The position numbers and the translations under genes were made by a program. Positions 48,261-57,571 of a DNA stretch of 64,000 nt are shown piece after piece (within the stretch, counting starts at the first letter, position 1; every line of letters begins with the position of its first letter). The notes beneath the pieces were generated by a model. The model saw only the letters and a program-made list of their open reading frames with translations. It did no database searches and was not told where the DNA came from. Source of the stretch: Maribacter sp. ACAM166 (lineage in GTDB: Bacteria; Bacteroidota; Bacteroidia; Flavobacteriales; Flavobacteriaceae); assembly GCF_005771495.1 (NCBI RefSeq), contig NZ_VAUW01000004.1, forward strand, positions 62,001 to 126,000, read 5' to 3'.

Positions 48261-49493
48261 ATGAATATGAGATTATGTAGTGGTATACTTGCCATTTTTA
48301 TGCTTTTGGTTTCTTGCAATGAGAAAGGGCAAGAGCACAATCTAGCGGAAGGTATTTGGAGGGTAGAACTTAAGGTGATGGATAGTCAAGTTCTGCCTTT
48401 TAATCTTAACGTCAGCAAGAATGTAGCAGGAAAATATACGATGCAAATCATTAATGCAGCAGAAACTATTGAAGTAGATGAAATTGAAATTATTGGTGAT
48501 TCAATTGTTATACAAACCCCGGTTTTTGAAGGGTATTTAGTAGGAAAATTTTCTGAGAGAGAAATTACAGGCCAGTTTGTCAAAGAGAGTTTAGACAGAA
48601 TTGTTCCTTTTAAGGCGGTATATGGTGTTGAAGAAAGATTTACCACTAATAATCCAAGCGCAAAAAACATATCGGGATTATGGGAAGCCTATTTTAGTCC
48701 CGATACGGATGATGCATATATTGGAAAGGGAATTTTTCTTCAGGATGATAATCAAGTGACTGGCACATTTAGAACTACGACAGGCGACTATCGATATCTG
48801 GAAGGAGTTATGGATGGTGATTCGCTCAAATTATCAGCATTCGATGGTGCTCATGCATTTTTGTTTACAGCAAAAGTTACCGATTCAAGTATGAATGGCG
48901 TCTTTTATTCGGGTAATCACTTTAAAGAACCATTTACTGCCTCAAGAAATGATGGGTTTGAATTGCCTAATCCAGACTCATTGACATATATCAACGAAGG
49001 GTATGAGAAATTGGCCTTTGCATTTCCTGATACCGATGGTAATTTAATTTCTCTAGAGGATGAAGTATTTAGAAATAAGGTGGTGATAGTGCAGTTAATG
49101 GGAACTTGGTGCCCTAATTGTTTAGATGAAACCAAATTTTTGGTTGACTATTTGAAAGAAAACGATAACAAGGATCTTAAAGTGATAGGATTAGCTTTTG
49201 AATCTGCTAAAACGAAAGAAAAGTCAATCAAAGGTATGGAGCGTCTAAAGGAAAGAATAGGAATTTCATATCCAATGTTATTAGCACAATTCGGAACATA
49301 TGATAAATCGGAAGCACAGAAAAAATTACCCATGTTAAACCATGTTCTTTCCTACCCAACGACGATCTTTATGGATAAAAAAGGAGAAGTACGAAAAATT
49401 CATACGGGATTTAATGGTCCGGCAACTGGAAATAAATTCATTGAATTTAAAAGAGATTTCGACCAGTTGGTAACTGAACTAATTAATGAATAA
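48261..49493 (+). CDS. TlpA-like thioredoxin-fold lipoprotein
   Basis: 410 residues. The lipoprotein signal ends in LLVSC (Cys19). A long beta-rich N-terminal region (about 25-235) contains two repeats of a lipocalin-like pattern (GIWRVELKV, GLWEAYFSP). The C-terminal TlpA/AhpC-like domain has the active-site CxxC in GTWCPNCLDE (C284, C287) and YPTTIFMDKKG (cis-Pro). It is probably a periplasmic or outer-membrane thiol reductase or oxidase. An ATG six bases downstream (48267) is an alternative start. Confidence 0.88.
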   Translation: MNMRLCSGILAIFMLLVSCNEKGQEHNLAEGIWRVELKVMDSQVLPFNLNVSKNVAGKYTMQIINAAETIEVDEIEIIGDSIVIQTPVFEGYLVGKFSEREITGQFVKESLDRIVPFKAVYGVEERFTTNNPSAKNISGLWEAYFSPDTDDAYIGKGIFLQDDNQVTGTFRTTTGDYRYLEGVMDGDSLKLSAFDGAHAFLFTAKVTDSSMNGVFYSGNHFKEPFTASRNDGFELPNPDSLTYINEGYEKLAFAFPDTDGNLISLEDEVFRNKVVIVQLMGTWCPNCLDETKFLVDYLKENDNKDLKVIGLAFESAKTKEKSIKGMERLKERIGISYPMLLAQFGTYDKSEAQKKLPMLNHVLSYPTTIFMDKKGEVRKIHTGFNGPATGNKFIEFKRDFDQLVTELINE

Positions 49494-49501
49494 TTTAATT
49501 G

Positions 49502-50620
49502 TTAGATAATAGTTGATTTTCCCAATCCGATATTTTCATCATTCATAGTAAAAGTACCATCTAGTTCCAAGATGTTATCTGCGATAAAATCACCCACATA
49601 ATTCGTTCCATATTTAGAACTTCCTAAAATATCTGGAGTTACAATTTTTTTCGAGAATGATTTTAATACTGCTGCAACAACAGCATCAGATTCTTCATTC
49701 ATTTTAAAATGTTGCAACAACATGGCCATACTTAGAATAGATGCTACAGGATTAGCTATATTTTTTCCTTCTGCATCTGGATAGGAACCGTGAATAGGTT
49801 CAAACATAGCATGTTCAAGACCAACAGAAGCAGATGGAAGTAGCCCTATAGAACCTGCAATAACACTGCCTTGATCAGAAAGAATATCACCGAACATAAT
49901 ATCGGTTAAAATCACATCGAATTGTGATGGATTCAAAATCATTTGCACAGCTGCATTATCTATAAATAGACAGTCTAGTGTCACATCTGGATAGCTTTCG
50001 GAAATAGAACGTACTACGCGCCTCCAAAGGCGAGAGGTTACCATAACATTAGCTTTATCGACTAAGGTCACTTTCTTTTTTCTAGACCTAGCAGATTTGA
50101 AGGCAAGGTGTGCGATTCTACTTATTTCCCCTTCGGTATACGTACAAGTATCTGTTGCAGAATTTTGTTCTTCATTAATAGATTTATTACCATAATAAAT
50201 ACCACCGGAAAGTTCTCTAAATATTACTAAGTCTGTATTTTGAACACTTTTTTTAGGTAATGGTGATTGCTTCACAAATGAAGGAAAAACCTTTACAGGT
50301 CTAATATTCGCAAAAAGACCTAGTTCTTTACGTAATTTAAGTAATCCCTGTTCTGGCCAAACTTTAGCCTTGGGATTGTCATCATATTCTGGCAACCCTA
50401 ATGCTCCAAATAATGTGGCATCAGCGTTTTTACACATTTGTAAAGTTTCCTTAGGAAGTGGGTTCCCGGTTTTCTTTATGGCAGACGCCCCAATTAAGCC
50501 TTTTTTGAACGTAAAACTATGGCCAAAAGTTTCCTCTACAGAGCGAAGACACTTTATAGATTGTGCGACTACTTCTGGTCCGATTCCGTCTCCTTCTAAA
50601 ATAGCGATGTTTAAATGCAT
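49502..50620 (-). CDS. leuB: 3-isopropylmalate dehydrogenase
   Basis: Oxidises and decarboxylates 3-isopropylmalate in leucine synthesis. 372 residues with AILEGDGIGPEV, the substrate-binding arginines in LKLRKELGLFANIRPVK, and NILTDIMFGDILSDQ-type metal-binding motif (ILTDIMFGDILSDQGS). It is 2 bases from the leuA stop and shares its transcript. leuC and leuD are not in the window. Confidence 0.95.
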   Translation of the reverse strand: MHLNIAILEGDGIGPEVVAQSIKCLRSVEETFGHSFTFKKGLIGASAIKKTGNPLPKETLQMCKNADATLFGALGLPEYDDNPKAKVWPEQGLLKLRKELGLFANIRPVKVFPSFVKQSPLPKKSVQNTDLVIFRELSGGIYYGNKSINEEQNSATDTCTYTEGEISRIAHLAFKSARSRKKKVTLVDKANVMVTSRLWRRVVRSISESYPDVTLDCLFIDNAAVQMILNPSQFDVILTDIMFGDILSDQGSVIAGSIGLLPSASVGLEHAMFEPIHGSYPDAEGKNIANPVASILSMAMLLQHFKMNEESDAVVAAVLKSFSKKIVTPDILGSSKYGTNYVGDFIADNILELDGTFTMNDENIGLGKSTII

Positions 50621-50622
50621 AA

Positions 50623-51795
50623 TTAGCTAATACGTTGTAAGTCTATTTTGGCAGTCTCAACAATTTGATGAATATCTTCATCCTTCACTTCTTTTTTGGT
50701 ATCCGCAAATACTAAAAATGCTTCGTATACCATATCTAATTGAATTTTGGTTAGTTCGTAACCTACAATTTTGGCTCTGTATGCTAAGGCAGCTCTACCG
50801 CTACGCGCTGTTAATACAATTGATGATTCGGTAACTCCGACATCGGCAGGATCCATAATTTCGTATGTTTCCCTATTCTTAATAACACCATCTTGATGTA
50901 TGCCAGAACTATGCGCAAATGCATTTGCACCTACAATAGCTTTGTTAGGCTGCACCATCATGCCCATTTTACGCGATACCATTTGACTCGTGTCAAAAAG
51001 TAATTTACTATTAATGGTCGTATCCAAATTAAGGTCTGGGTGTTGACGCATAATCATTACCACTTCTTCTAATGAAGTATTTCCGGCGCGTTCACCTATA
51101 CCATTAATGGTACATTCAATTTGTCTGGCTCCATTTAATACACCGGCAATTGAATTGGCTGTTGCCAACCCTAAGTCGTTATGACAATGACATGAAAGTA
51201 TGGCTTTATCAATTCCTTTTACATTTTCAAGTAAATATTTTATTTTAGCACCATATTCGTCCGGCAAGCAATATCCTGTTGTATCAGGTATATTTAAAAC
51301 TGTTGCGCCTGCTTTAACTACTTCCTCACATACGCGTGCTAAAAATTCATTATCCGTTCGTCCGGCATCCTCAGCATAAAATTCTACATCTTCTACAAAA
51401 GTCTTCGCATAACTTACTGCAGCTACTGCTCGTTCAATTATTGCATCACGATTAGAATTGAATTTATATTTTATATGAGAGTCAGATGTACCTATACCTG
51501 TATGAATTCTAGGCATTTTAGCATATTTTAATGCTTCAGCTGCAACTTCAATGTCTTTTCGAACAGCACGTGTCAGTCCACAAACTGTAGCGTTTTTAAC
51601 GAGTTTTGCTATGGCTTCGACAGATTTAAAATCACCAGGACTAGAAACCGGAAAGCCGGCCTCGATAATATTAACACCTAATAAATCTAGGCGCTCAGCG
51701 ATTACCAATTTTTGTTCCATGTCTAACTTGCAGCCAGGAACTTGTTCTCCATCTCTTAATGTTGTGTCAAATATTTGTACGATATCTTTACTCAT
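50623..51795 (-). CDS. leuA: 2-isopropylmalate synthase, short form
   Basis: Condenses acetyl-CoA with 2-oxoisovalerate, the first step of leucine synthesis. 390 residues: the catalytic TIM barrel with [12 protein letters not shown] (10-21), metal-binding H203 and H205 in SCHCHNDLG, and the linker, but without the C-terminal regulatory domain that makes other LeuA about 510-520 residues. It may therefore lack leucine feedback by that route. A homocitrate-synthase-like activity is an alternative, but the neighbouring leuB argues for leucine. Confidence 0.9.
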   Translation of the reverse strand: MSKDIVQIFDTTLRDGEQVPGCKLDMEQKLVIAERLDLLGVNIIEAGFPVSSPGDFKSVEAIAKLVKNATVCGLTRAVRKDIEVAAEALKYAKMPRIHTGIGTSDSHIKYKFNSNRDAIIERAVAAVSYAKTFVEDVEFYAEDAGRTDNEFLARVCEEVVKAGATVLNIPDTTGYCLPDEYGAKIKYLLENVKGIDKAILSCHCHNDLGLATANSIAGVLNGARQIECTINGIGERAGNTSLEEVVMIMRQHPDLNLDTTINSKLLFDTSQMVSRKMGMMVQPNKAIVGANAFAHSSGIHQDGVIKNRETYEIMDPADVGVTESSIVLTARSGRAALAYRAKIVGYELTKIQLDMVYEAFLVFADTKKEVKDEDIHQIVETAKIDLQRIS

Positions 51796-51940
51796 TATAT
51801 TTACGTAATTTTACTAGTCAAACGAATATATAACCTAATACACAAAACACACAAATTTTGTCACGTTGTTTACAATGTTAAGACAGATTTTTAGGTATAT
51901 AAAACACTGAATTACAATTATTTAAACTCTTTTTTTTACG

Positions 51941-53485
51941 ATGACAAATGCACATAAAGATGGTTTGTTCGTTTTAGTTAAATCTCTTTCAAAATCTGAG
52001 AAGCGACAGTTTAAACTCTATGTAGGCAGATTAGGGGTGAATACCGATGCTAAGTTTTTGGCGCTTTTCAATTTATTGGATAAAATTAAGCAATATCATG
52101 AGAAAATAATACTAGAAAGCGGTATTGTTAAAAAAGCGCAACTCTCCAACTTAAAAGCACATCTCTACAAACAGATTTTAGTAAGCTTACGGTTGAACCC
52201 CGTTAACCAAAATATTAGGGTACAAATAAGGGAGCAACTAGATTTTGCAACCATACTTTATCAAAAAGGCCTTTACAAGCAAAGTCTAAAGATTCTTGAT
52301 AAGGTGAAAACCATTGCCATAGAAAATGAGGAGAAGAATATTGCTTATGAGATAGTCGAGCTTGAGAAAATTATAGAAACACAATATATTACCCGAAGTA
52401 TTCCAGATCGTGCAAATGAACTTGCTGTGCAGGCAAAAGAACTTTCTGGTCAGAATGTAATGACCAGTAAACTTTCGAATCTATCGTTACAATTATATGG
52501 TATGATGTTGAAAGTTGGTTATGTAAGGAGTGATGAAGACTATCAAAAAGTAAAAACGTACTTCAACGACCACTTGCCATTATATAATATAGAAGACTTA
52601 GGTTTTCGTGAAAAACTTTGGTTATATAAGGCATACCTCTGGTATAGTTTTCTTACTCAAGATTTCTTATCCTGTTATAAATATTCCAGTAAGTGGGTAG
52701 ATTTATTCTATGAACATAAGGATATGATTTACCTTAATCCGGTATTTTTTTTAAAGGGAAATCATTATCTATTAGAATCCTTATTCTATGTTCAATATAG
52801 CTCTCAATTTAAAGAAGTGCTTGAGCGACTAGAGAGGACAATAAAGGAAAAGGAATTTCCAGATAATGACAATATTAATTCATTGGTATTTATTTATATA
52901 AACGCCAATAAATTAAATCTACATTTCTTGGAAGGTACCTTCGAAAAGGGATTGTATCTGGTGAAAATTGTAGAGTATGGTATTAATAAACATCGAGATA
53001 GAATTGATATTCACCATGTAATGGTGCTGTACTATAAAATCGCCTGTCTATATTTTGGTGTAGGAGATAACAAAACATGTATTCACTATCTTAAAAAGAT
53101 TATTGAGAACAAGAACCTGAAAATGCGTGAAGATTTAATGTGTTTTGCCAGAGTATTAAGTCTTGTAGCGCATTATGAAGCAGGAATGGACTATCATTTA
53201 GAAATACAACTAAAAAGCACGTATAAATTTCTTTTAAAGATGAATGATATGCATGCCGTTCAAAAAGAGATGATTAAGTTTTTGAGAAGTCTAGGAGGTA
53301 TTTATCCAAACCAATTAAAGGCTGAATTTCAAAAATTGTATACCGAACTTAAGAAATACGAGGACCATCCCTACGAGAAAAGGGCATTCTTATATCTAGA
53401 TATCCTTTCTTGGTTAGAGAGCCATTTACAGAATAAGCCTGTTTCTCAGATTATGAGGGAGAAAGCAATGGCGCATATTCGCTAG
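51941..53485 (+). CDS. Helical solenoid protein of unknown function
   Basis: 514 residues, cytoplasmic, no signal. It is almost entirely helical with TPR-like units (FATILYQKGLYKQSLKILD, YKIACLYFGVGDNKTCIHYLKK). The start MTNAHKDGLFVLVKSLSKSEKR resembles a small helix-turn-helix-like lead. The family is not recognised. It is divergent from leuA (145-base gap). Confidence 0.7.
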   Translation: MTNAHKDGLFVLVKSLSKSEKRQFKLYVGRLGVNTDAKFLALFNLLDKIKQYHEKIILESGIVKKAQLSNLKAHLYKQILVSLRLNPVNQNIRVQIREQLDFATILYQKGLYKQSLKILDKVKTIAIENEEKNIAYEIVELEKIIETQYITRSIPDRANELAVQAKELSGQNVMTSKLSNLSLQLYGMMLKVGYVRSDEDYQKVKTYFNDHLPLYNIEDLGFREKLWLYKAYLWYSFLTQDFLSCYKYSSKWVDLFYEHKDMIYLNPVFFLKGNHYLLESLFYVQYSSQFKEVLERLERTIKEKEFPDNDNINSLVFIYINANKLNLHFLEGTFEKGLYLVKIVEYGINKHRDRIDIHHVMVLYYKIACLYFGVGDNKTCIHYLKKIIENKNLKMREDLMCFARVLSLVAHYEAGMDYHLEIQLKSTYKFLLKMNDMHAVQKEMIKFLRSLGGIYPNQLKAEFQKLYTELKKYEDHPYEKRAFLYLDILSWLESHLQNKPVSQIMREKAMAHIR

Positions 53486-53499
53486 GGATAGTTTTCAAT

Positions 53500-54381
53500 A
53501 TGAATAAATTACATATTCAGCATTTATTAGAAATCAATTTGGCCATGTTTTTCATTGCCACATCGGGTGCTTTGGGTAGGTATGTACAATTACCGGTTAC
53601 GGTAACGATTGGTACTAGGGCAATTTTGGCCTTTTTCGTGTTAGTTTTATTTTGTTGGTGGAAGAATATCTCATTTACACCTAAACGAAAAGATGTATCA
53701 GTAATCGTATTGAGCGGACTCTTAATGTGTGTTCATTGGGTAGCCTATTTCTATGCATTAAAGCTTTCTAGTGTAGCTATAGGTATGTTGTCGTTGTTTA
53801 CGTATCCCGTAATTACAGCTTTTTTAGAACCAATCATGTTGGGTACAAAATTTCAGCGTATTCATTTGCTATTGGCTTCTTTAGTACTTGCCGGTATGTA
53901 TTTTTTGAGTCCGAATTTAGACTTGGAAAATTCACATACAATTGCAATTGCATTCGGACTTCTTTCTGCGTTAGCCTATGCGATTAGAAATATTTTACTA
54001 AAACAAAAGGTTTCCAGTTACAATGGTTCTATGCTCATGGTATATCAAACAGGAATAGTCGGTCTTCTACTTTTTCCATTCCTTTTCATCACTTCATTTG
54101 ATTTGATAGTAGGTCAATGGCAGGCATTGGTGGCATTGGCAGTTTTAACAACCGCCATTGGTCACACCTTGTTTTTAATGACGTTTAAGCATTTTAATAT
54201 AACTACGGTAAGCATACTCAGTAGTATTCAACCTGTCTATGGTATATTAATTGGAGCTTTTTTTCTTTCGGAAATACCAAAAGGAACGACCATCTTTGGC
54301 GGTATTCTCATTTTAAGTTCGGTAGTAATAGAAAGTATTCGAGCTAAAGGGATGAGCGATACTCCTAATGTTATTCGGTAG
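53500..54381 (+). CDS. DMT/EamA family transporter
   Basis: 293 residues, ten membrane segments in two EamA repeats, typical of drug/metabolite exporters. NLAMFFIATSGALGRY begins TM1, and LSSIQPVYGILIGAFFLSE is the conserved C-terminal half. The substrate is unknown. It is 14 bases after the solenoid gene and its 3' end overlaps the convergent DUF4252 gene by 11 bases. Confidence 0.9.
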   Translation: MNKLHIQHLLEINLAMFFIATSGALGRYVQLPVTVTIGTRAILAFFVLVLFCWWKNISFTPKRKDVSVIVLSGLLMCVHWVAYFYALKLSSVAIGMLSLFTYPVITAFLEPIMLGTKFQRIHLLLASLVLAGMYFLSPNLDLENSHTIAIAFGLLSALAYAIRNILLKQKVSSYNGSMLMVYQTGIVGLLLFPFLFITSFDLIVGQWQALVALAVLTTAIGHTLFLMTFKHFNITTVSILSSIQPVYGILIGAFFLSEIPKGTTIFGGILILSSVVIESIRAKGMSDTPNVIR

Positions 54382-54901
54382 CTTTTACGCCTAGAGAATT
54401 AGTACCAAATTGGTTGATTATATTTTCCCCGAATTTAGTAAACTGTTCATTTTTGACCATTTCACGAACTTTTACAGGATCAAAATCACCTTTGAAATAT
54501 AAAAAAGAGCCTGACTGACTATTGTTATTGTAGATTAGAATTTCTTTGACTGAATTTCTTTTTTCACGAATAGAAACAACATTTCGTCTTAAATTATCAT
54601 TTTTTCTAAATACCTCGATGAATGAATTACCAGTTATTCTGTTCATTTGTGAATTAAGAAATTGTGATCTGCTGGGTGTATTGCTTGGAAATTGCATATA
54701 CCGTAAATCTTTGGTGTTGCCGACTAAGGCTTTCATTTCTGGAGAAATCTCACTCACCATGGCCAACATGAACTGCGGTACCCGTATTGCCGTTACTTGA
54801 TTGTCATTTTTATGGGTGTTATAAAATGTGTCCATAGAATTATAACCACTGCACGCAAAAAGTATTAGCAATAGGCTTAGAACAACAAGTTTTCTGATCA
54901 T
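54371..54901 (-). CDS. DUF4252 lipoprotein
   Basis: 176 residues. The lipoprotein signal ends in LFACSG (Cys17). The rest matches the DUF4252 pattern: ring of helices with FYNTHKNDNQVTAIRVP at the start and GSFLYFKGDFDPVKVREMV near the end. DUF4252 function is unknown. The gene is isolated on the minus strand. Confidence 0.8.
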   Translation of the reverse strand: MIRKLVVLSLLLILFACSGYNSMDTFYNTHKNDNQVTAIRVPQFMLAMVSEISPEMKALVGNTKDLRYMQFPSNTPSRSQFLNSQMNRITGNSFIEVFRKNDNLRRNVVSIREKRNSVKEILIYNNNSQSGSFLYFKGDFDPVKVREMVKNEQFTKFGENIINQFGTNSLGVKATE

Positions 54902-54937
54902 GGTATATGGGCTTTAAGGTATATAAAAATAGTAAAT

Positions 54938-55636
54938 TTAAACACATGCATTCCAAATAGAATCGTTGGGTACTGGAGCAACTATTTCTAAAACATCTTT
55001 TTTGACCGGGTGTGTGAGCCTAAGTTTACGTGCATGCAAGTGTATACTGCCATCATCATTACTTCTATTGAAACCATACTTTAAATCACCCTTAATAGGA
55101 GAGCCAATTGCAGTAAGTTGTGATCTTATCTGATGATGCCTACCTGTCTCCAAATCTATTTCCAACAAGTGGTAATTATCTAGACTTTTTATTAATCGAT
55201 AACTTAAAACAGCCTTCTTGCTATCGTCTACTTCTTTGATATGGGCGTATGATTTATTTTGTTTGGTATTTCTTTTTAACCAGTGCACTAACTTTTTTTC
55301 AGGGTCACTTGGTCTATTTTTTACAATCGCCCAATAGGTTTTCTTTGCATTTTTCTCCGCAAACATTTTATTAAGTCTTGGTAAAGCCTTGGAGGTCTTT
55401 GCAAAAACTACGATACCAGAAGTAGGTCGGTCTAAACGATGAACAACACCTAAATACACATTTCCTGGTTTGTTATATTTCTTCTTTAAAAAAGCCTTGA
55501 CGGTTTCGCTTAGGGGCTTATCACCGGTTTTATCTCCTTGTACTATATCTCCAGGCCGTTTATTGATGACAATCAAATGATTATCCTCAAATAATACTTG
55601 CAGATTTTCGACGGTAGAATGTTGTTTTTTTGACAA
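54938..55636 (-). CDS. RluA family pseudouridine synthase
   Basis: 232 residues: the catalytic domain only, with no S4 domain. The active-site motif is HRLDRPTSG (D69), followed by VVFAKTSKAL and LETGRHHQIRSQL. It converts a uridine in rRNA or tRNA; the exact target cannot be assigned. Confidence 0.92.
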   Translation of the reverse strand: MSKKQHSTVENLQVLFEDNHLIVINKRPGDIVQGDKTGDKPLSETVKAFLKKKYNKPGNVYLGVVHRLDRPTSGIVVFAKTSKALPRLNKMFAEKNAKKTYWAIVKNRPSDPEKKLVHWLKRNTKQNKSYAHIKEVDDSKKAVLSYRLIKSLDNYHLLEIDLETGRHHQIRSQLTAIGSPIKGDLKYGFNRSNDDGSIHLHARKLRLTHPVKKDVLEIVAPVPNDSIWNACV

Positions 55637-55675
55637 TTAAAGAGATTTATATAGATTTTCGGACTTTTAGAAAGT

Positions 55676-56038
55676 TTAGCTAGCTACTTTTAGAGTGGAT
55701 CTAAATTTTGATGTCATTTTTAAAATTGAATTTAATTTTTCCAAAGTTGTTTCTAAGCCTATTGAAGTCATGAAATTTAAATCATTTGCTATCAGTAATT
55801 GAGTTTCAATTTCATACATCGAACCAATTGTAATTTCTAAAAATCTACTAAAATCCTTATTCGATTTTCGAGAAGAGCCTTCAGCTATATTTGATGGGAT
55901 AGAAACGGAGGCTCTTCTAAGTTGGTTCGTAATTCCAAATTTTTCATTTTTTGGAAATTTATAGGCTAATAAATATATATCAGCACAAAAAGTTCTGCTT
56001 AATTTCCAAACATCCAATTCTTTAAATCTATGAGACAC
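55676..56038 (-). CDS. Four-helix-bundle protein (S23/Avd-like)
   Basis: 120 residues, start codon GTG at 56038. The S23-like pattern is clear: FKELDVWKLSRTFCADIY, FGITNQLRRASVSIPSNIAEG and FSRFLEITIGSMYEIETQL. Relatives include the 23S rRNA intervening-sequence protein and the Avd protein of diversity-generating retroelements; no retroelement is seen here. An array of an 8-bp tandem repeat lies 25 bases upstream of its start. Confidence 0.88.
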   Translation of the reverse strand: MSHRFKELDVWKLSRTFCADIYLLAYKFPKNEKFGITNQLRRASVSIPSNIAEGSSRKSNKDFSRFLEITIGSMYEIETQLLIANDLNFMTSIGLETTLEKLNSILKMTSKFRSTLKVAS

Positions 56039-56062
56039 AATAGTTTATTTTAAGCTATATTA

Positions 56063-56163
56063 TCCAACAGTCCAACAGTCCAACAGTCCAACAGTCCAAC
56101 AGTCCAACAGTCCAACAGTCCAACAGTCCAACAGTCCAACAGTCCAACAGTCCAACAGTCCAA
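56063..56163. repeat. Octamer tandem repeat array (about 12.6 copies)
   Basis: Twelve perfect copies of TCCAACAG (56063-56158) plus a partial TCCAA. The array lies between panB (stop at 56189) and the four-helix-bundle gene (start at 56038), in that gene's upstream region. There are no spacers, so it is not CRISPR. Copy number should be prone to slippage. Confidence 0.97.
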
Positions 56164-56188
56164 TAAATCCATCAAACATCTTGATTAA

Positions 56189-57007
56189 CTAGTACTGCTC
56201 ATCATCATTAGGGAAATCCATACGCTTTACATCACCAACATAATTAGAAATGGCTTTTCCCATTTCTTCATATAGGTTCATGTACCTACGTAAAAAACGA
56301 GGGTGGAATTCATGTGTCATTCCTAACAAATCATGAACCACCAATACTTGCCCATCAGCATATTTTCCGCCACCAATACCAATGGTAGGGATGGTTAAGC
56401 TTTCAGAAACCATTTTAGTTAATTTTGCCGGTATTTTTTCCAATACTATTCCAAAACAACCTAGTTTTTCTAATAGTTTTGCATCTTCCATTAGTTGCTC
56501 TGCCTCTTCCTCTTCTTTTGCACGTACGGTATAGGTACCGAATTTATAAATGGATTGCGGTGTCAAACCTAAATGACCCATAACAGGTATGCCGGCTGCC
56601 AATATGCGTTTTACAGATTCTTTTATTTCTGCTCCACCTTCTAATTTAACAGCGTGGGCGCCGCTTTCCTTCATGATACGGATTGCAGAACGTAATGCTT
56701 CTTTAGGATCACTTTGATAGCTACCAAAAGGTAAATCAACAACAACTAAAGCTCTTTCTACAGCTCTAATAACAGAAGATGCGTGGTAAATCATTTGATC
56801 TAATGTAATTGGTAATGTGGTCTCATGACCTGCCATTACATTACTAGCAGAATCACCTACTAAAATAACATCGACTTTTGCGGCATCAACTATTTTGGCC
56901 ATCGAATAATCATACGAAGTAAGCATTGAGATTTTCTCTCCATTCTTCTTCATTTCCACTAATGATTTTACCGTAACCCTTTTATATTCTTTTTTTGCTG
57001 TGGACAT
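56189..57007 (-). CDS. panB: 3-methyl-2-oxobutanoate hydroxymethyltransferase
   Basis: Makes ketopantoate from 2-oxoisovalerate in pantothenate synthesis, the precursor of the CoA made by coaBC and coaE in this window. 272 residues: [49 protein letters not shown] and [14 protein letters not shown] are diagnostic. Confidence 0.96.
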   Translation of the reverse strand: MSTAKKEYKRVTVKSLVEMKKNGEKISMLTSYDYSMAKIVDAAKVDVILVGDSASNVMAGHETTLPITLDQMIYHASSVIRAVERALVVVDLPFGSYQSDPKEALRSAIRIMKESGAHAVKLEGGAEIKESVKRILAAGIPVMGHLGLTPQSIYKFGTYTVRAKEEEEAEQLMEDAKLLEKLGCFGIVLEKIPAKLTKMVSESLTIPTIGIGGGKYADGQVLVVHDLLGMTHEFHPRFLRRYMNLYEEMGKAISNYVGDVKRMDFPNDDEQY

Positions 57008-57136
57008 AGTTTCTTTTTGGTTTAACCGCCATAAAAGTAAGGAGTTTTAATGACAATCTAGCTGAAACGCCAAGAACGCTTTTGCTCAGGAAATCAATAT
57101 AATACTATTTTTAGTTTCAATTAAAAAACTGCAGCT

Positions 57137-57509
57137 ATGAAACAAATTGGTTATTTTCTACTCGTCTTACTTATGTGCTTATAACTGCTCAAAATACTTG
57201 ATAAACAAGGGTTATAAAAGCAATTATTTATTTTTAGATGCTTTTCATACACAAAATTCGATAGCAATAAAAATTTCAGAATCTTCCAATAAGGTATTAC
57301 AGATTATAGGTTCAGATACAGCTGTGAAAATTATTTTATGAACTAATAAATGTGATGATTTAATACACTCAGCTAGCAGTATACCTGATTTCATTAATTT
57401 TCAAGAATGTTTGATGGACTATAGTATTCAAGTGAATGGTGCTATGGAAAATGCTTGGTTTGGCTCAATCATAAACTCCACCATTGCGGTATCATATATT
57501 TTCAATTAA
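57137..57509 (+). pseudogene. Broken small lipoprotein gene
   Basis: ATG at 57137 opens a hydrophobic lead (MKQIGYFLLVLLMC) that runs into TAA after 15 codons. One frame over, the sequence continues as a coherent protein from about 57180 (YNCSKYLINKGYKSNYLF), stops at an in-frame TGA (57339-57341) and then reads on without interruption to TAA at 57507. The pieces fit a former lipoprotein of about 120 residues with a frameshift and a nonsense mutation. The family is not recognised. No other feature is seen in 57008-57571. Confidence 0.6.
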
Positions 57510-57571
57510 TAAAGGAAATTAAAATTAGTTATCTGATATAGACCCGTATAGAAACGGGTTGGCACCCTTCA

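Noticed and set aside
55676-56038. Avd protein of a diversity-generating retroelement
   Set aside because: The fold matches the four-helix-bundle family, but no reverse transcriptase, template repeat or variable-repeat gene is present.
56063-56163. Possible CRISPR array
   Set aside because: The repeats are head-to-tail 8-mers without spacers, and no cas gene is near.
57542-57559. ACCCGT/ACGGGT hairpin near the end of the ThuA gene
   Set aside because: No T-run follows on either strand, so it is not supported as a terminator.
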